A stretch of DNA of 13,195 bases from Propionibacteriaceae bacterium (GTDB taxonomy: Bacteria; Actinomycetota; Actinomycetes; Propionibacteriales; Propionibacteriaceae). Position 1 is the stretch's first letter. Every line of letters begins with the position of its first letter. The notes under the pieces are model-generated. The model had not been told where the DNA came from, did not search any database, and saw only the letters and a list, made by a program, of their open reading frames with translations. The translations under genes and the position numbers were made by a program. Location: positions 1 to 13,195 of the forward strand of contig JAGXHS010000014.1 of assembly GCA_024636075.1 (NCBI GenBank). The letters run 5' to 3'. This document shows, one piece after another, positions 5,883 through 12,860 of this stretch.

Positions 5883-7583
5883 ATGCAACCGTCAACGAGT
5901 GAACCCGCTCCACCTCGAGGACCGACACGGTTCTACGATTTTGCTCTTCTCAAGGGTGATGCCTCTGGCGGTCTGGTCGCCGGGATCATCGCTCTGCCAT
6001 TGGCTTTGGCATTCGGGGTGCAATCAGGTCTTGGCGCGGTCGCGGGGCTCTATGGTGCCGTAGCGGTCGGCATCCTGGCCGCAGCGTTGGGTGGTACCCG
6101 TACTCAGGCATCCGGTCCGACAGGTCCCATGACCGTGGTGTCAGCAACCGTCGTGGCGTTGGCTGTGGAGCGCACCGGCAGCGTCCAGGCCGGGCTGGGT
6201 ATCGTCTTGTTGTCGTTCCTGGTGGCAGGGCTGGGTCAGATCGCGCTGGGTTTGCTGGGTGTGGGCAAGTACGTCAAGTATTTTCCCTATCCGGTGATCT
6301 CCGGCTTCATGAGCGGGGTCGGGGTGATCATCATCGCCCTGCAACTGTGGCCCTTCCTGGGCTCTTCCTCCCCCAAGTCAGTGCTGGGTGTGTTCACCGG
6401 CATCTCGGAACCGTTGAGCAATATCAATCCCAGCGCTGTCCTGGTGGGGGCTGTGACCGTGGCCACCTTTTACCTGTTTCCTCGCATCACCAAAGCCGTA
6501 CCCGCAGTGCTGGTGGCGCTTGTTGTGGGGACCGCCGTCGCTCGGATCGCCAACCTGGACGTGCCCCTGATCGGCGACATCCCCTCAGGGCTGCCGGGCC
6601 TGCAGATCTCCGCGATGACCGGGGTGGCTCCGGAGCACTACGCACTGATCATCGAGATCGGTCTGACTTTGGCGCTGCTCGGAAGTATCGATTCCCTGCT
6701 GACGTCGGTGATCGCCGACAATCTCACCAAGACCAAGCACAACAGCAAACGCGAGTTGATCGGACAAGGCATCGGTAACTCGGTGGCTGCGTTGTTTGGT
6801 GGGATCCCTGGCGCTGGGGCCACGAAGGGCACGGTGGTCAACATTCAGGCCGGCGGGACCACCCGTCTGTCTGGCACGATCCACGGCATCTTCCTTCTTG
6901 TGGTCCTCCTTGGTGCCGGGAGTCTGGCCGCCTACATTCCGCTCAGCGTGCTGGCAGGACTCCTGATCCCCGTGGGCTTGGCGATCATCGACTACAAAGG
7001 CCTCAGACACATCTTCCTTGTCCCCCGAGCCGACGCCGTCGTCTTCGTGATCGTCCTCGGCATGACTGTCTTCGGGAACCTGATCTACGCGGTCGGCCTG
7101 GGGGTTGTCCTGGCCAGTGTCTTGTTCATGAAGAGGGCAGGCGACCTCGCAGAACTCGGTGCCACACTCCAACCGGCAGACAGCGGCCCTTGGGACGACG
7201 AGGCGCCTCTGCTGTCCCCGTACGGCCAACACGTGTACATCAAGCACCTTGAAGGGCCACTGTTCTTCGGATTCACCGCCGGCTTCCAAGACATGATCGA
7301 CGCCCTGGCGGAGGAGACACGGGTGCTCATCATCCGGATGGACCGGGTGCCCTACATCGACCAGTCAGGACTCTACGCACTGGAGACCGCCATCCTTGAT
7401 CTGAGACGAGCAGGTGTCGAGGTCCTCTTCACCGGAATCCGTGAGCAACCCGAGGACATGCTGCGTCGGATCAACATCATCCCGGATCTGATCGGCAAGG
7501 ATCACGCCTTCGACGACATTGACCAGTGCCTGACCTGGCTGAAGCGCCATGCAGCCTCCCAATCCAGCGACACGACCGCGTGA
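5883..7583 (+). CDS. SulP-family anion transporter with C-terminal STAS domain, probable bicarbonate transporter (BicA-like)
   Basis: A 566-aa inner-membrane SLC26/SulP transporter. About residues 25-415 contain the many hydrophobic helices of the family. The opening segment LPLALAFGVQSGLGAVAGLY (38-57) is followed by QASGPTGPMTV (75-85). A stretch like cyanobacterial BicA follows, LLGSIDSLLTSVIADN (265-280) and GGIPGAGATKGTVVNI (306-321). Asp270 is the likely counterpart of the Na+-site aspartate, by recall rather than alignment. A cytoplasmic STAS domain occupies about 448-555, with the DQSG loop at 493-496. Bicarbonate is inferred from the BicA-like core and the carbonic anhydrase gene 64 bp downstream; sulfate or another anion is the alternative. 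ATG 5883 has GAAGGG 11 nt upstream. A GTG at 5823 would add 20 residues but lacks a ribosome-binding site and sits in the palindrome. Confidence 0.88.
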   Translation: MQPSTSEPAPPRGPTRFYDFALLKGDASGGLVAGIIALPLALAFGVQSGLGAVAGLYGAVAVGILAAALGGTRTQASGPTGPMTVVSATVVALAVERTGSVQAGLGIVLLSFLVAGLGQIALGLLGVGKYVKYFPYPVISGFMSGVGVIIIALQLWPFLGSSSPKSVLGVFTGISEPLSNINPSAVLVGAVTVATFYLFPRITKAVPAVLVALVVGTAVARIANLDVPLIGDIPSGLPGLQISAMTGVAPEHYALIIEIGLTLALLGSIDSLLTSVIADNLTKTKHNSKRELIGQGIGNSVAALFGGIPGAGATKGTVVNIQAGGTTRLSGTIHGIFLLVVLLGAGSLAAYIPLSVLAGLLIPVGLAIIDYKGLRHIFLVPRADAVVFVIVLGMTVFGNLIYAVGLGVVLASVLFMKRAGDLAELGATLQPADSGPWDDEAPLLSPYGQHVYIKHLEGPLFFGFTAGFQDMIDALAEETRVLIIRMDRVPYIDQSGLYALETAILDLRRAGVEVLFTGIREQPEDMLRRINIIPDLIGKDHAFDDIDQCLTWLKRHAASQSSDTTA

Positions 7584-7647
7584 GCGGCTCCCACCTACTC
7601 GCGTCGCACGATGCGCAACCATCTACATCAGACGAAGGGACACCGAC

Positions 7648-8334
7648 ATGACCCCGCAGATCAACACCCAGACCCAAGGCCTCATCGAAACAGTGTTGAC
7701 AAAGGAGGAACAGGATCAGCTCACACCAGCAGCCGTGGTGGAGATGCTGCTCGCCGGCAACGCCCGGTTCGCTTCCGGTGAGGTGACGTTGCGCAACCAC
7801 GTTGCCCAAGTGCGGCGAGCAGCCATGGATCAGTTCCCCAAAGCCATCGTGTTGTCATGCGTGGATTCCCGTGTTCCGGTTGAGGATGTCTTCGACCGCG
7901 GCATCGGTGACATCTTCGTGGCCCGAGTCGCCGGCAACTTCGTCAACACAGACATGCTGGGAAGCATGGAGTTCGCCTGCAAGGTCGCCGGCGCCAAACT
8001 TGTCCTCGTGCTCGGCCACGAAAGCTGCGGGGCCGTCAAGGGAGCCATCGACCAGGTGCAGCTCGGACACATCACCGGCATGGTGGCCAATATAAGACCC
8101 GCAGTCGAGGCACTCGCTGACTTCCCCGGTGAGCGAACCAGCTCCAACGCCGACTTCGTCACGACAGTGGCTCGCAGGAACGTCTCCTTGACTTTGGGGC
8201 GCATCCGTCAAGAAAGCTCCCTTCTGGCCGAGATGGAGCAGAACGGAGAGATCCACATAGTAGGGGGCATGTACGGCATGCAATCAGGACGAGTGGAGAT
8301 CATCCACAGCAGTGATGACCCAACCAGCGGTTGA
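7648..8334 (+). CDS. Beta-class carbonic anhydrase
   Basis: A 228-aa zinc enzyme that interconverts CO2 and bicarbonate in the cytoplasm. The beta-class zinc-site motifs are intact: CVDSR (71-75; Cys71 zinc ligand, Asp73-Arg75 catalytic dyad) and HESC (124-127; His124 and Cys127 zinc ligands). The length fits bacterial beta-CAs, and there is no signal peptide. ATG 7648 is chosen because GAAGGGA (7634-7640) lies 7 nt before it; the frame is open further upstream into sulP, but that part looks non-coding. It follows the SulP gene by 64 bp without a visible terminator, so the pair is probably an operon for bicarbonate uptake and CO2/HCO3- balance. Some actinobacteria fuse these two modules into one protein (as in mycobacterial Rv3273), which supports the partnership. 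Confidence 0.94.
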   Translation: MTPQINTQTQGLIETVLTKEEQDQLTPAAVVEMLLAGNARFASGEVTLRNHVAQVRRAAMDQFPKAIVLSCVDSRVPVEDVFDRGIGDIFVARVAGNFVNTDMLGSMEFACKVAGAKLVLVLGHESCGAVKGAIDQVQLGHITGMVANIRPAVEALADFPGERTSSNADFVTTVARRNVSLTLGRIRQESSLLAEMEQNGEIHIVGGMYGMQSGRVEIIHSSDDPTSG

Positions 8335-8437
8335 GCATGCAGTAGCCCGGGACGAATCCGCAGCGGCCCCTCGATGCGCCCTCACTCAAGCACTCGTCGG
8401 GCAGGGGGGTGAACTCGTTGAACTAAGCTGTGGCGTT
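8335..8437 (+). promoter_or_regulatory. Intergenic region with candidate -10 for a leaderless GNAT-tsaE transcript
   Basis: TAAGCT (8424-8429) matches TANNNT and ends 8 bp before the GTG at 8438, so transcription could begin at the start codon. No Shine-Dalgarno precedes that GTG and no clear -35 is visible. The stretch is open in the frame of the next gene, back to GTG 8312 and ATG 8315 inside the carbonic anhydrase gene, but the 42 residues it would encode look unlike a GNAT N-terminus. No clear terminator for the carbonic anhydrase gene was seen. Confidence 0.35.
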
Positions 8438-9358
8438 GTGGAAACTCACCTGACGCTGCGTGCCGCGGATGAGCAGGACGCGGGCGAGATGCTAGCAGTG
8501 ATCCGGGCGGCGTTCGCCGCCCGGCCACTGGTTGATCCGCCAGCGGCTGCATTGTCGGACTCCGTCGACGATGTCCGGGCCCGGCTCAGGCAGCTACCCG
8601 GGGTGATCGCCGAGCTGCACGGCGAGCTGGTCGGTTGCCTGCTGCTCAGCCTTACCGGCAGTCTTGCCGGGCTGCACCGGGTGTCGGTGCTGCCGCAGTA
8701 CCGCCGTTCCGGCATCGCGGAGCATTTGGTGCGCGGCGCCGTGGAGTTGTGCACCGATCTGGGCGCGCGGGATCTGGAACTGCTCTGTCGCCGAGAGTTT
8801 CCTGAGACCAGGCGATGGTGGGAGGCGCACGGCTTCCGGGTGAGTCGTGACCATCCCGACGGCTGGATGCTGTCGCGCCGGCTGCCTGCCCGGGTGGAGG
8901 TGCCCACCGGCGAGGCGATGCAACACCTGGGCGCACGGTTGGCCCGGCTGCTGCAATCGGGCGATGTGCTGATCGCCTCCGGCGATCTCGGCGCCGGCAA
9001 GACGACCCTGGCCCAGGGATTGGGCGCTGGATTACAGGTGGACCAACCCGTGATCTCGCCCACCTTCGTGCTGTCGAGGGTGCATCCGTCGCTGGTGGGT
9101 GGACCCGACTTCGTTCACGTCGATGCCTATCGGCTGGACAGTGTCGCAGAAGTGGAAGACCTTGATCTGGAAGAGTCACTTGCCACCTCGGTGACCTTGG
9201 TCGAATGGGGCGTTGGGGTGGCCGAAGGGTTGAGCGGGGACCGGTTGGACATTGACATCCAACGCAGCGCCGACCTGCAGGACGAGACCCGGGTGGTATA
9301 CCTCAGTGGTGTCGGTGATCGGTGGTCCTCAGTGGATCTGCTGGAGGAGATGCAATGA
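8438..9358 (+). CDS. tsaE: GNAT acetyltransferase-TsaE fusion (t6A complex ATPase subunit)
   Basis: A 306-aa two-domain protein. The N-terminal GNAT fold (about 1-150) has the acetyl-CoA-binding motif RVSVLPQYRRSGIAEHL (81-97) with the R-x-x-G-x-A pattern intact, and WWEAHGF near its end. The C-terminal TsaE P-loop ATPase (about 155-290) shows GDLGAGKTT (182-190), ISPTFVLSR (206-214), HVDAYRL (227-233) and the EWG motif (256-258). TsaE acts with TsaB and TsaD to make N6-threonylcarbamoyladenosine at A37 of ANN-decoding tRNAs. The GNAT substrate is unknown; a RimI-like or small-molecule role is possible. The GTG at 8438 starts VETHLTLRAAD, a normal GNAT beginning, and has a -10 box upstream. 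A longer form from 8312 or 8315 (overlapping the carbonic anhydrase gene) is the alternative. The stop overlaps tsaB (ATGA). Confidence 0.88.
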   Translation: METHLTLRAADEQDAGEMLAVIRAAFAARPLVDPPAAALSDSVDDVRARLRQLPGVIAELHGELVGCLLLSLTGSLAGLHRVSVLPQYRRSGIAEHLVRGAVELCTDLGARDLELLCRREFPETRRWWEAHGFRVSRDHPDGWMLSRRLPARVEVPTGEAMQHLGARLARLLQSGDVLIASGDLGAGKTTLAQGLGAGLQVDQPVISPTFVLSRVHPSLVGGPDFVHVDAYRLDSVAEVEDLDLEESLATSVTLVEWGVGVAEGLSGDRLDIDIQRSADLQDETRVVYLSGVGDRWSSVDLLEEMQ

Positions 9359-10062
9359 CGGAGCAGAAGTCCGCAGGGTGGGTGTGCGCTGTCGACACTT
9401 CCACCGACATCTGCGTCGGACTGGCCAATCGGGACGGCTGGCACGGGAGTTGGCGGATCGACGACCGACGATCCCACTCCGAACAGTTGCAGCCGCTGAT
9501 CAACACCGCCTGCGCAGAGCAGGGCATCACGCTGATGGACGTGGAACGGCACGTGGTCGGTGTCGGGCCGGGGCCGTTCACCGGGCTGCGTGTCGGCATC
9601 GTCACTTCGAGAACCCTCGCCGCCCTCGGCGACGGATTCCCGAAGACCGTGCGGGTCCCCAAAGGTGTCTGCAGTCTGGACGTACTGGCCTTGCAATGGG
9701 TGCTCGGCGACACCGCCCCGCAGGGTCGTTTCGTGGTGGCCAGCGATGCGCGCCGCAAGGAGCTGTACTGGGCCCAGTACGATGCCTCCGGCCAACGGAT
9801 CGGCCGCCCACAGGTGAGCGCGCCCACGAGCCTGCCTGAGCTGCCGTTGATCGGATCGGGCGCCGACCTGTACCCCGAGGTGCTCGGTGACCGGATCGCC
9901 GTGGGACCCAGACGGTTGGATGCCGGCGTGATGGCTGCCCACATCGATGACCTCCAGGACGCTGGCAGCGAGCCGTTGTATCTTCGTCAGCCCGACGCCA
10001 GCGTCGCCACCACCCGCAAATCGACCCTGGTGCGCCGCCGGTTGTCGGCGCGCAGACCCTGA
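9355..10062 (+). CDS. tsaB: TsaB, t6A threonylcarbamoyltransferase complex dimerization subunit
   Basis: A 235-aa ASKHA-fold protein, the partner and scaffold of TsaD in the bacterial t6A complex; it is thought not to be catalytic itself. Diagnostic segments are the N-terminal VDTSTDICVGL (13-23), HSEQL (41-45) and the strongly conserved GVGPGPFTGLRVGI (69-82). The ATG overlaps the stop of the GNAT-TsaE gene in an ATGA, and GGAGGAGA (9343-9350) gives a strong ribosome-binding site 4 nt before it. That settles the start over upstream GTGs in the same frame. The gene ends in TGATG, where the last A is the first base of rimI, so translation is likely coupled. Confidence 0.95.
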   Translation: MTEQKSAGWVCAVDTSTDICVGLANRDGWHGSWRIDDRRSHSEQLQPLINTACAEQGITLMDVERHVVGVGPGPFTGLRVGIVTSRTLAALGDGFPKTVRVPKGVCSLDVLALQWVLGDTAPQGRFVVASDARRKELYWAQYDASGQRIGRPQVSAPTSLPELPLIGSGADLYPEVLGDRIAVGPRRLDAGVMAAHIDDLQDAGSEPLYLRQPDASVATTRKSTLVRRRLSARRP

Positions 10063-10532
10063 TGATCATCACCCGCGCCCAGCCGCACCATGATCAGGAT
10101 CTGAGTCAACTGGATTCGGCGTGTTTCACCGCCCCCGAACGGTGGAGCATCGGCAGCTGGAACGGTGAACTCACCGCCGATGACCGACTGGTGCTGATCA
10201 TCCCGGGGCTCGACGATCAATTGCTGGCCGCTGCCACGTTCCAGTTGGTGGGCAACACCGCAGACCTGCACCGGGTGATGGTCGCGCCCGATCACCGCGG
10301 GCATGATCTGGCCACCCGTCTGCTCCGATTGGGACTTGAATGGGCTCGTGAGGGCGGTGCCGAGCGAATGCTGTTGGAGGTGCGACACGACAACAATGCG
10401 GCAATCCAGCTGTACCGCCATCTCGGCTTTGGCGCGATCGCCATCCGAGCCGACTACTACGGGGCCGGCGTCGATGCGCTCATCATGGAACGGACGCTGG
10501 AATCCGACATCGAGACAGGGGAGTCACTGTGA
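10062..10532 (+). CDS. rimI: RimI-like GNAT acetyltransferase (ribosomal protein bS18 N-alpha-acetyltransferase)
   Basis: A 156-aa GNAT protein. RimI acetylates the N-terminal alanine of ribosomal protein S18 (bS18) using acetyl-CoA, and is regularly encoded between tsaB and tsaD, as here. Seen in the sequence are the core strand and loop LHRVMVAPDHRGHDLATRLL (69-88) and the C-terminal NNAAIQLYRHLGF (111-123) with the conserved Asn and Tyr. Oddity: in the acetyl-CoA pyrophosphate loop, normally R/Q-x-x-G-x-G/A, the central glycine position is Asp82 (R79-G-H-D82-L-A84). Activity may therefore be altered or the substrate different. The sequence is read directly from the DNA with an intact frame. 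The gene is locked between tsaB (1-nt overlap) and tsaD (4-nt overlap). Confidence 0.88.
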   Translation: MIITRAQPHHDQDLSQLDSACFTAPERWSIGSWNGELTADDRLVLIIPGLDDQLLAAATFQLVGNTADLHRVMVAPDHRGHDLATRLLRLGLEWAREGGAERMLLEVRHDNNAAIQLYRHLGFGAIAIRADYYGAGVDALIMERTLESDIETGESL

Positions 10533-11575
10533 CTGCAGAGCCGCTGATCCTGGGGATCGAATCCAGCTGCGACGAGACCGGAGTCGGTATCGTGCGGGGC
10601 CACACCCTGCTCGCCAATGAGGTCGCCTCATCGGTGGAAGAACATGTCCGCTTCGGGGGGGTGGTTCCCGAAGTCGCCTCACGGGCACATCTGGAGGCGA
10701 TGGTGCCGGCACTCCAGCGAGCCTGCGAGACAGCACAGGTGGATCTCGGAGAACTGGACGGCATCGCCGTCACTGCGGGGCCGGGATTGATGGGTGCACT
10801 GGTGGTGGGGTTGGCGAGCGCCAAGGCGCTGGCGAGTCACCTCGACAAACCGCTCTACGGGCTGAACCACCTCGCCGGACACGTGGCGGTCGACCTGTTG
10901 GAACATGGGCCGTTGCCCACCCCGTGCGTGGCGCTGCTGGTCTCCGGAGGGCACACTTCGCTGCTGTTGGTCAACGACATCGCCACCGACATCGTCCAGA
11001 TCGGGTCCACCATCGATGACGCCGCGGGGGAGGCCTTCGACAAGGTGGCCCGGGTGCTGGGCCTGCCGTACCCCGGAGGTCCGGTGATCGACAGGGCTGC
11101 ACAGAACGGTGATCCGACGGCGATCCGGTTCCCCCGGGGACTCACAGCGCGCCATGACCTGGCGCGGCACCGATTCGACTTCTCATTCTCCGGACTGAAG
11201 ACGGCGGTCGCCCGGTGGGTTGAACAGCGCGAAGCCGACGGTGACGAGGTACCGGTGAACGATGTCGCTGCCTCCTTTCAGGAAGCCGTCTGTGACGTGT
11301 TGACCGCGAAGGCAGTCGATGCCTGCCAGGAGTATGGGGTACAGCACATGTTGATCGGCGGCGGAGTCGCGGCCAACTCCCGGCTGCGGACCCTGCTGGC
11401 GGAACGCACGGCAGCGATCGGTGTCGAGCTGCGGCGTCCCCGCCCGGGGCTGTGCACCGACAACGGAGCGATGATGGCGGCCCTTGGAGCAGAAGTGGTG
11501 CGCTCAGGCGGGCGGCCCTCACGGTTGACGATCGGCGCCGATTCGGGGCTGCCGGTGTCCACGATCCTGGTCTGA
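10529..11575 (+). CDS. tsaD: TsaD, tRNA A37 N6-threonylcarbamoyltransferase
   Basis: Catalytic subunit of t6A synthesis (Kae1/YgjD family). It moves the threonylcarbamoyl group from threonylcarbamoyl-AMP, made by TsaC/Sua5 from threonine, bicarbonate and ATP, to A37 of tRNA. The 348-aa length is normal. Key features are ILGIESSCDETGVGIV (7-22), the metal-binding NHLAGH motif (113-118; His114 and His118), LVSGGHTSLLLV (137-148), FSFSGLKTAV (218-227), GGGVAANSRLR (277-287) and CTDNGAMMA (309-317) with the third metal ligand Asp311. The GTG start lies in a GTGA overlap with rimI, and GGGGAG (10517-10522) is a plausible ribosome-binding site. The tsaC gene is not in this window. Confidence 0.96.
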   Translation: MTAEPLILGIESSCDETGVGIVRGHTLLANEVASSVEEHVRFGGVVPEVASRAHLEAMVPALQRACETAQVDLGELDGIAVTAGPGLMGALVVGLASAKALASHLDKPLYGLNHLAGHVAVDLLEHGPLPTPCVALLVSGGHTSLLLVNDIATDIVQIGSTIDDAAGEAFDKVARVLGLPYPGGPVIDRAAQNGDPTAIRFPRGLTARHDLARHRFDFSFSGLKTAVARWVEQREADGDEVPVNDVAASFQEAVCDVLTAKAVDACQEYGVQHMLIGGGVAANSRLRTLLAERTAAIGVELRRPRPGLCTDNGAMMAALGAEVVRSGGRPSRLTIGADSGLPVSTILV

Positions 11576-11581
11576 CACCAG

Positions 11582-12088
11582 ATGCCCTCCACCGACGTGC
11601 CCTACACACCGATCCTGGCGACCCTCGGCTACGTCCTGTCGGTCGATCGACGCAGCGTGCTGATGGTGCACCGCAACAGCCGCCCTGACGATCAACAACT
11701 CGGCAAGTACAACGGTCTCGGCGGAAAACTGGAGCCCGGTGAGGACATCGTCGCGGGGATCAGACGTGAGATCTTCGAAGAGGCCGGTTTGCAGGTGAGT
11801 GAGCTCCTCCTGCGTGGAACACTCAACTGGCCGGGCTTCGGATCCCACGGTGAGGACTGGTTCGGTTTCGTCTTCCTGATCACCGAATACAGCGGGGAGC
11901 CCCCGACGCACAACGAAGAGGGTGATCTGCACTGGGTGGCGCTGGAGGCGCTCGGCGATCTGGAGCTGTATGAGGGGGACCGACTGTTCCTGCCGCACGT
12001 CTTCGATGAATCGGTGCGGCAGTTCCACGGGGTGATGAGCTACCTCGACAACGAATTGCAGGACGCCTCGGTGACGGTGATCAGGTGA
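11582..12088 (+). CDS. Nudix hydrolase, MutT/8-oxo-dGTP-diphosphatase-like
   Basis: A 168-aa Nudix protein with a perfect Nudix box, G-x5-E-x7-R-E-U-x-E-E-x-G-U, at residues 48-70 (Gly48, Glu54, Arg62-Glu63, Glu66-Glu67, Gly69). Such enzymes hydrolyse nucleoside diphosphates linked to another group, with Mg2+. The MVHRNSRPDD start and GKYNGLGGKLEPGE region resemble MutT-type sanitizers of oxidised dGTP, but the substrate cannot be assigned from sequence. The ATG is 6 nt after the tsaD stop with no clear Shine-Dalgarno, so it is probably translated by coupling as the last gene of the t6A operon. Its stop is separated by one base from the stop of the convergent cobS. Confidence 0.9.
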   Translation: MPSTDVPYTPILATLGYVLSVDRRSVLMVHRNSRPDDQQLGKYNGLGGKLEPGEDIVAGIRREIFEEAGLQVSELLLRGTLNWPGFGSHGEDWFGFVFLITEYSGEPPTHNEEGDLHWVALEALGDLELYEGDRLFLPHVFDESVRQFHGVMSYLDNELQDASVTVIR

Positions 12089-12089
12089 G

Positions 12090-12860
12090 TCACAGTCCCA
12101 GCGCGCAACCCAGCACGAAGACGAGTTGACAGGCCTCGATCATCGACCCGAACAGATCGCCGGTGAGGCCCCGCAGCCGGCGCACCAGGTGACGTTGCCA
12201 TCCCGCGGCGATCACCCACGCGGCAACGGCTGCTGCCGCGAACACCACCGCAGCCCTGGGCCCGCCGCTCAGTGCGCCCGCGGTGCTGGCGCAGAGCATC
12301 GTGACCAGGAGCATCAGCCAACGGTCCCGCGCCGTGCTGACACCGGTGAACAGCGAGCCGAAACCACCTGCGCGAGCGCTCGCCACCCCCGGCAATGTCG
12401 CCGCGATGATCGGTACCCGTGCCACCATCGGCGCCACCACCAGGCATGCCAACAGTGTCCCGGTGCTGTGGGCGGGCGACGACAGGGACGCCAGCTGCAG
12501 CAACAGGGCCAGCACCAGGGTGGCGACACCCATCGGCCCGATGTCGGACTTCTTCATGATCGCCAACGCTTCGTCGGCGGACTTGCGGGAACCCAAGCCG
12601 TCAGCGGTGTCGGCGAGGCCGTCCAGGTGCAGGGCGCCGGTCAATGCCGCCAGCACGGTGAGGGCCATTGCGGCGCCCAGCAACCGACCGGCCCCACTGG
12701 CCAGCACTCCGGCTGCCACAGCAGCCGCCACGATGCCCAGGACCAATCCCACCACCGGCATCCACCGGATTGCCCGACGAGCCAGGTGGCGGTCGATGGT
12801 CGCGGTCGGTGGCACCGGGATGGCGGTGAACAACCCCATCGAAATGACCAGTGACGTCAT
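12090..12860 (-). CDS. cobS: Adenosylcobinamide-GDP ribazoletransferase (cobalamin synthase) CobS
   Basis: A 256-aa polytopic inner-membrane enzyme that joins adenosylcobinamide-GDP with alpha-ribazole (or its phosphate) to make adenosylcobalamin (phosphate), the last steps of B12 assembly. Signatures are the N-terminal SMGLFTAIPVP (7-17), the conserved LHLDGLADTADGLG (77-90) and KKSDIGPMGV (103-112), whose acidic residues bind Mg2+, and GDLFGSMIE (234-242) near the C-terminus. Several hydrophobic segments span the rest. The ATG at 12860 overlaps the cobU stop in ATGA; the frame is open 14 codons further upstream into cobU, but those residues are basic and do not look like a CobS N-terminus. 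Salvage or complete B12 synthesis cannot be told apart from this window. Confidence 0.94.
   Translation of the reverse strand: MTSLVISMGLFTAIPVPPTATIDRHLARRAIRWMPVVGLVLGIVAAAVAAGVLASGAGRLLGAAMALTVLAALTGALHLDGLADTADGLGSRKSADEALAIMKKSDIGPMGVATLVLALLLQLASLSSPAHSTGTLLACLVVAPMVARVPIIAATLPGVASARAGGFGSLFTGVSTARDRWLMLLVTMLCASTAGALSGGPRAAVVFAAAAVAAWVIAAGWQRHLVRRLRGLTGDLFGSMIEACQLVFVLGCALGL

Noticed and set aside
7549..7647. Upstream extension of the carbonic anhydrase frame into sulP
   Set aside because: The ATG at 7648 has a well-spaced GAAGGGA, and the upstream residues are Arg/Pro-rich and unlike beta-CAs.
7701..7708. AAAGGAGG Shine-Dalgarno-like sequence inside the carbonic anhydrase gene
   Set aside because: No ATG or GTG follows at a usable distance; it simply encodes Lys-Glu-Glu.
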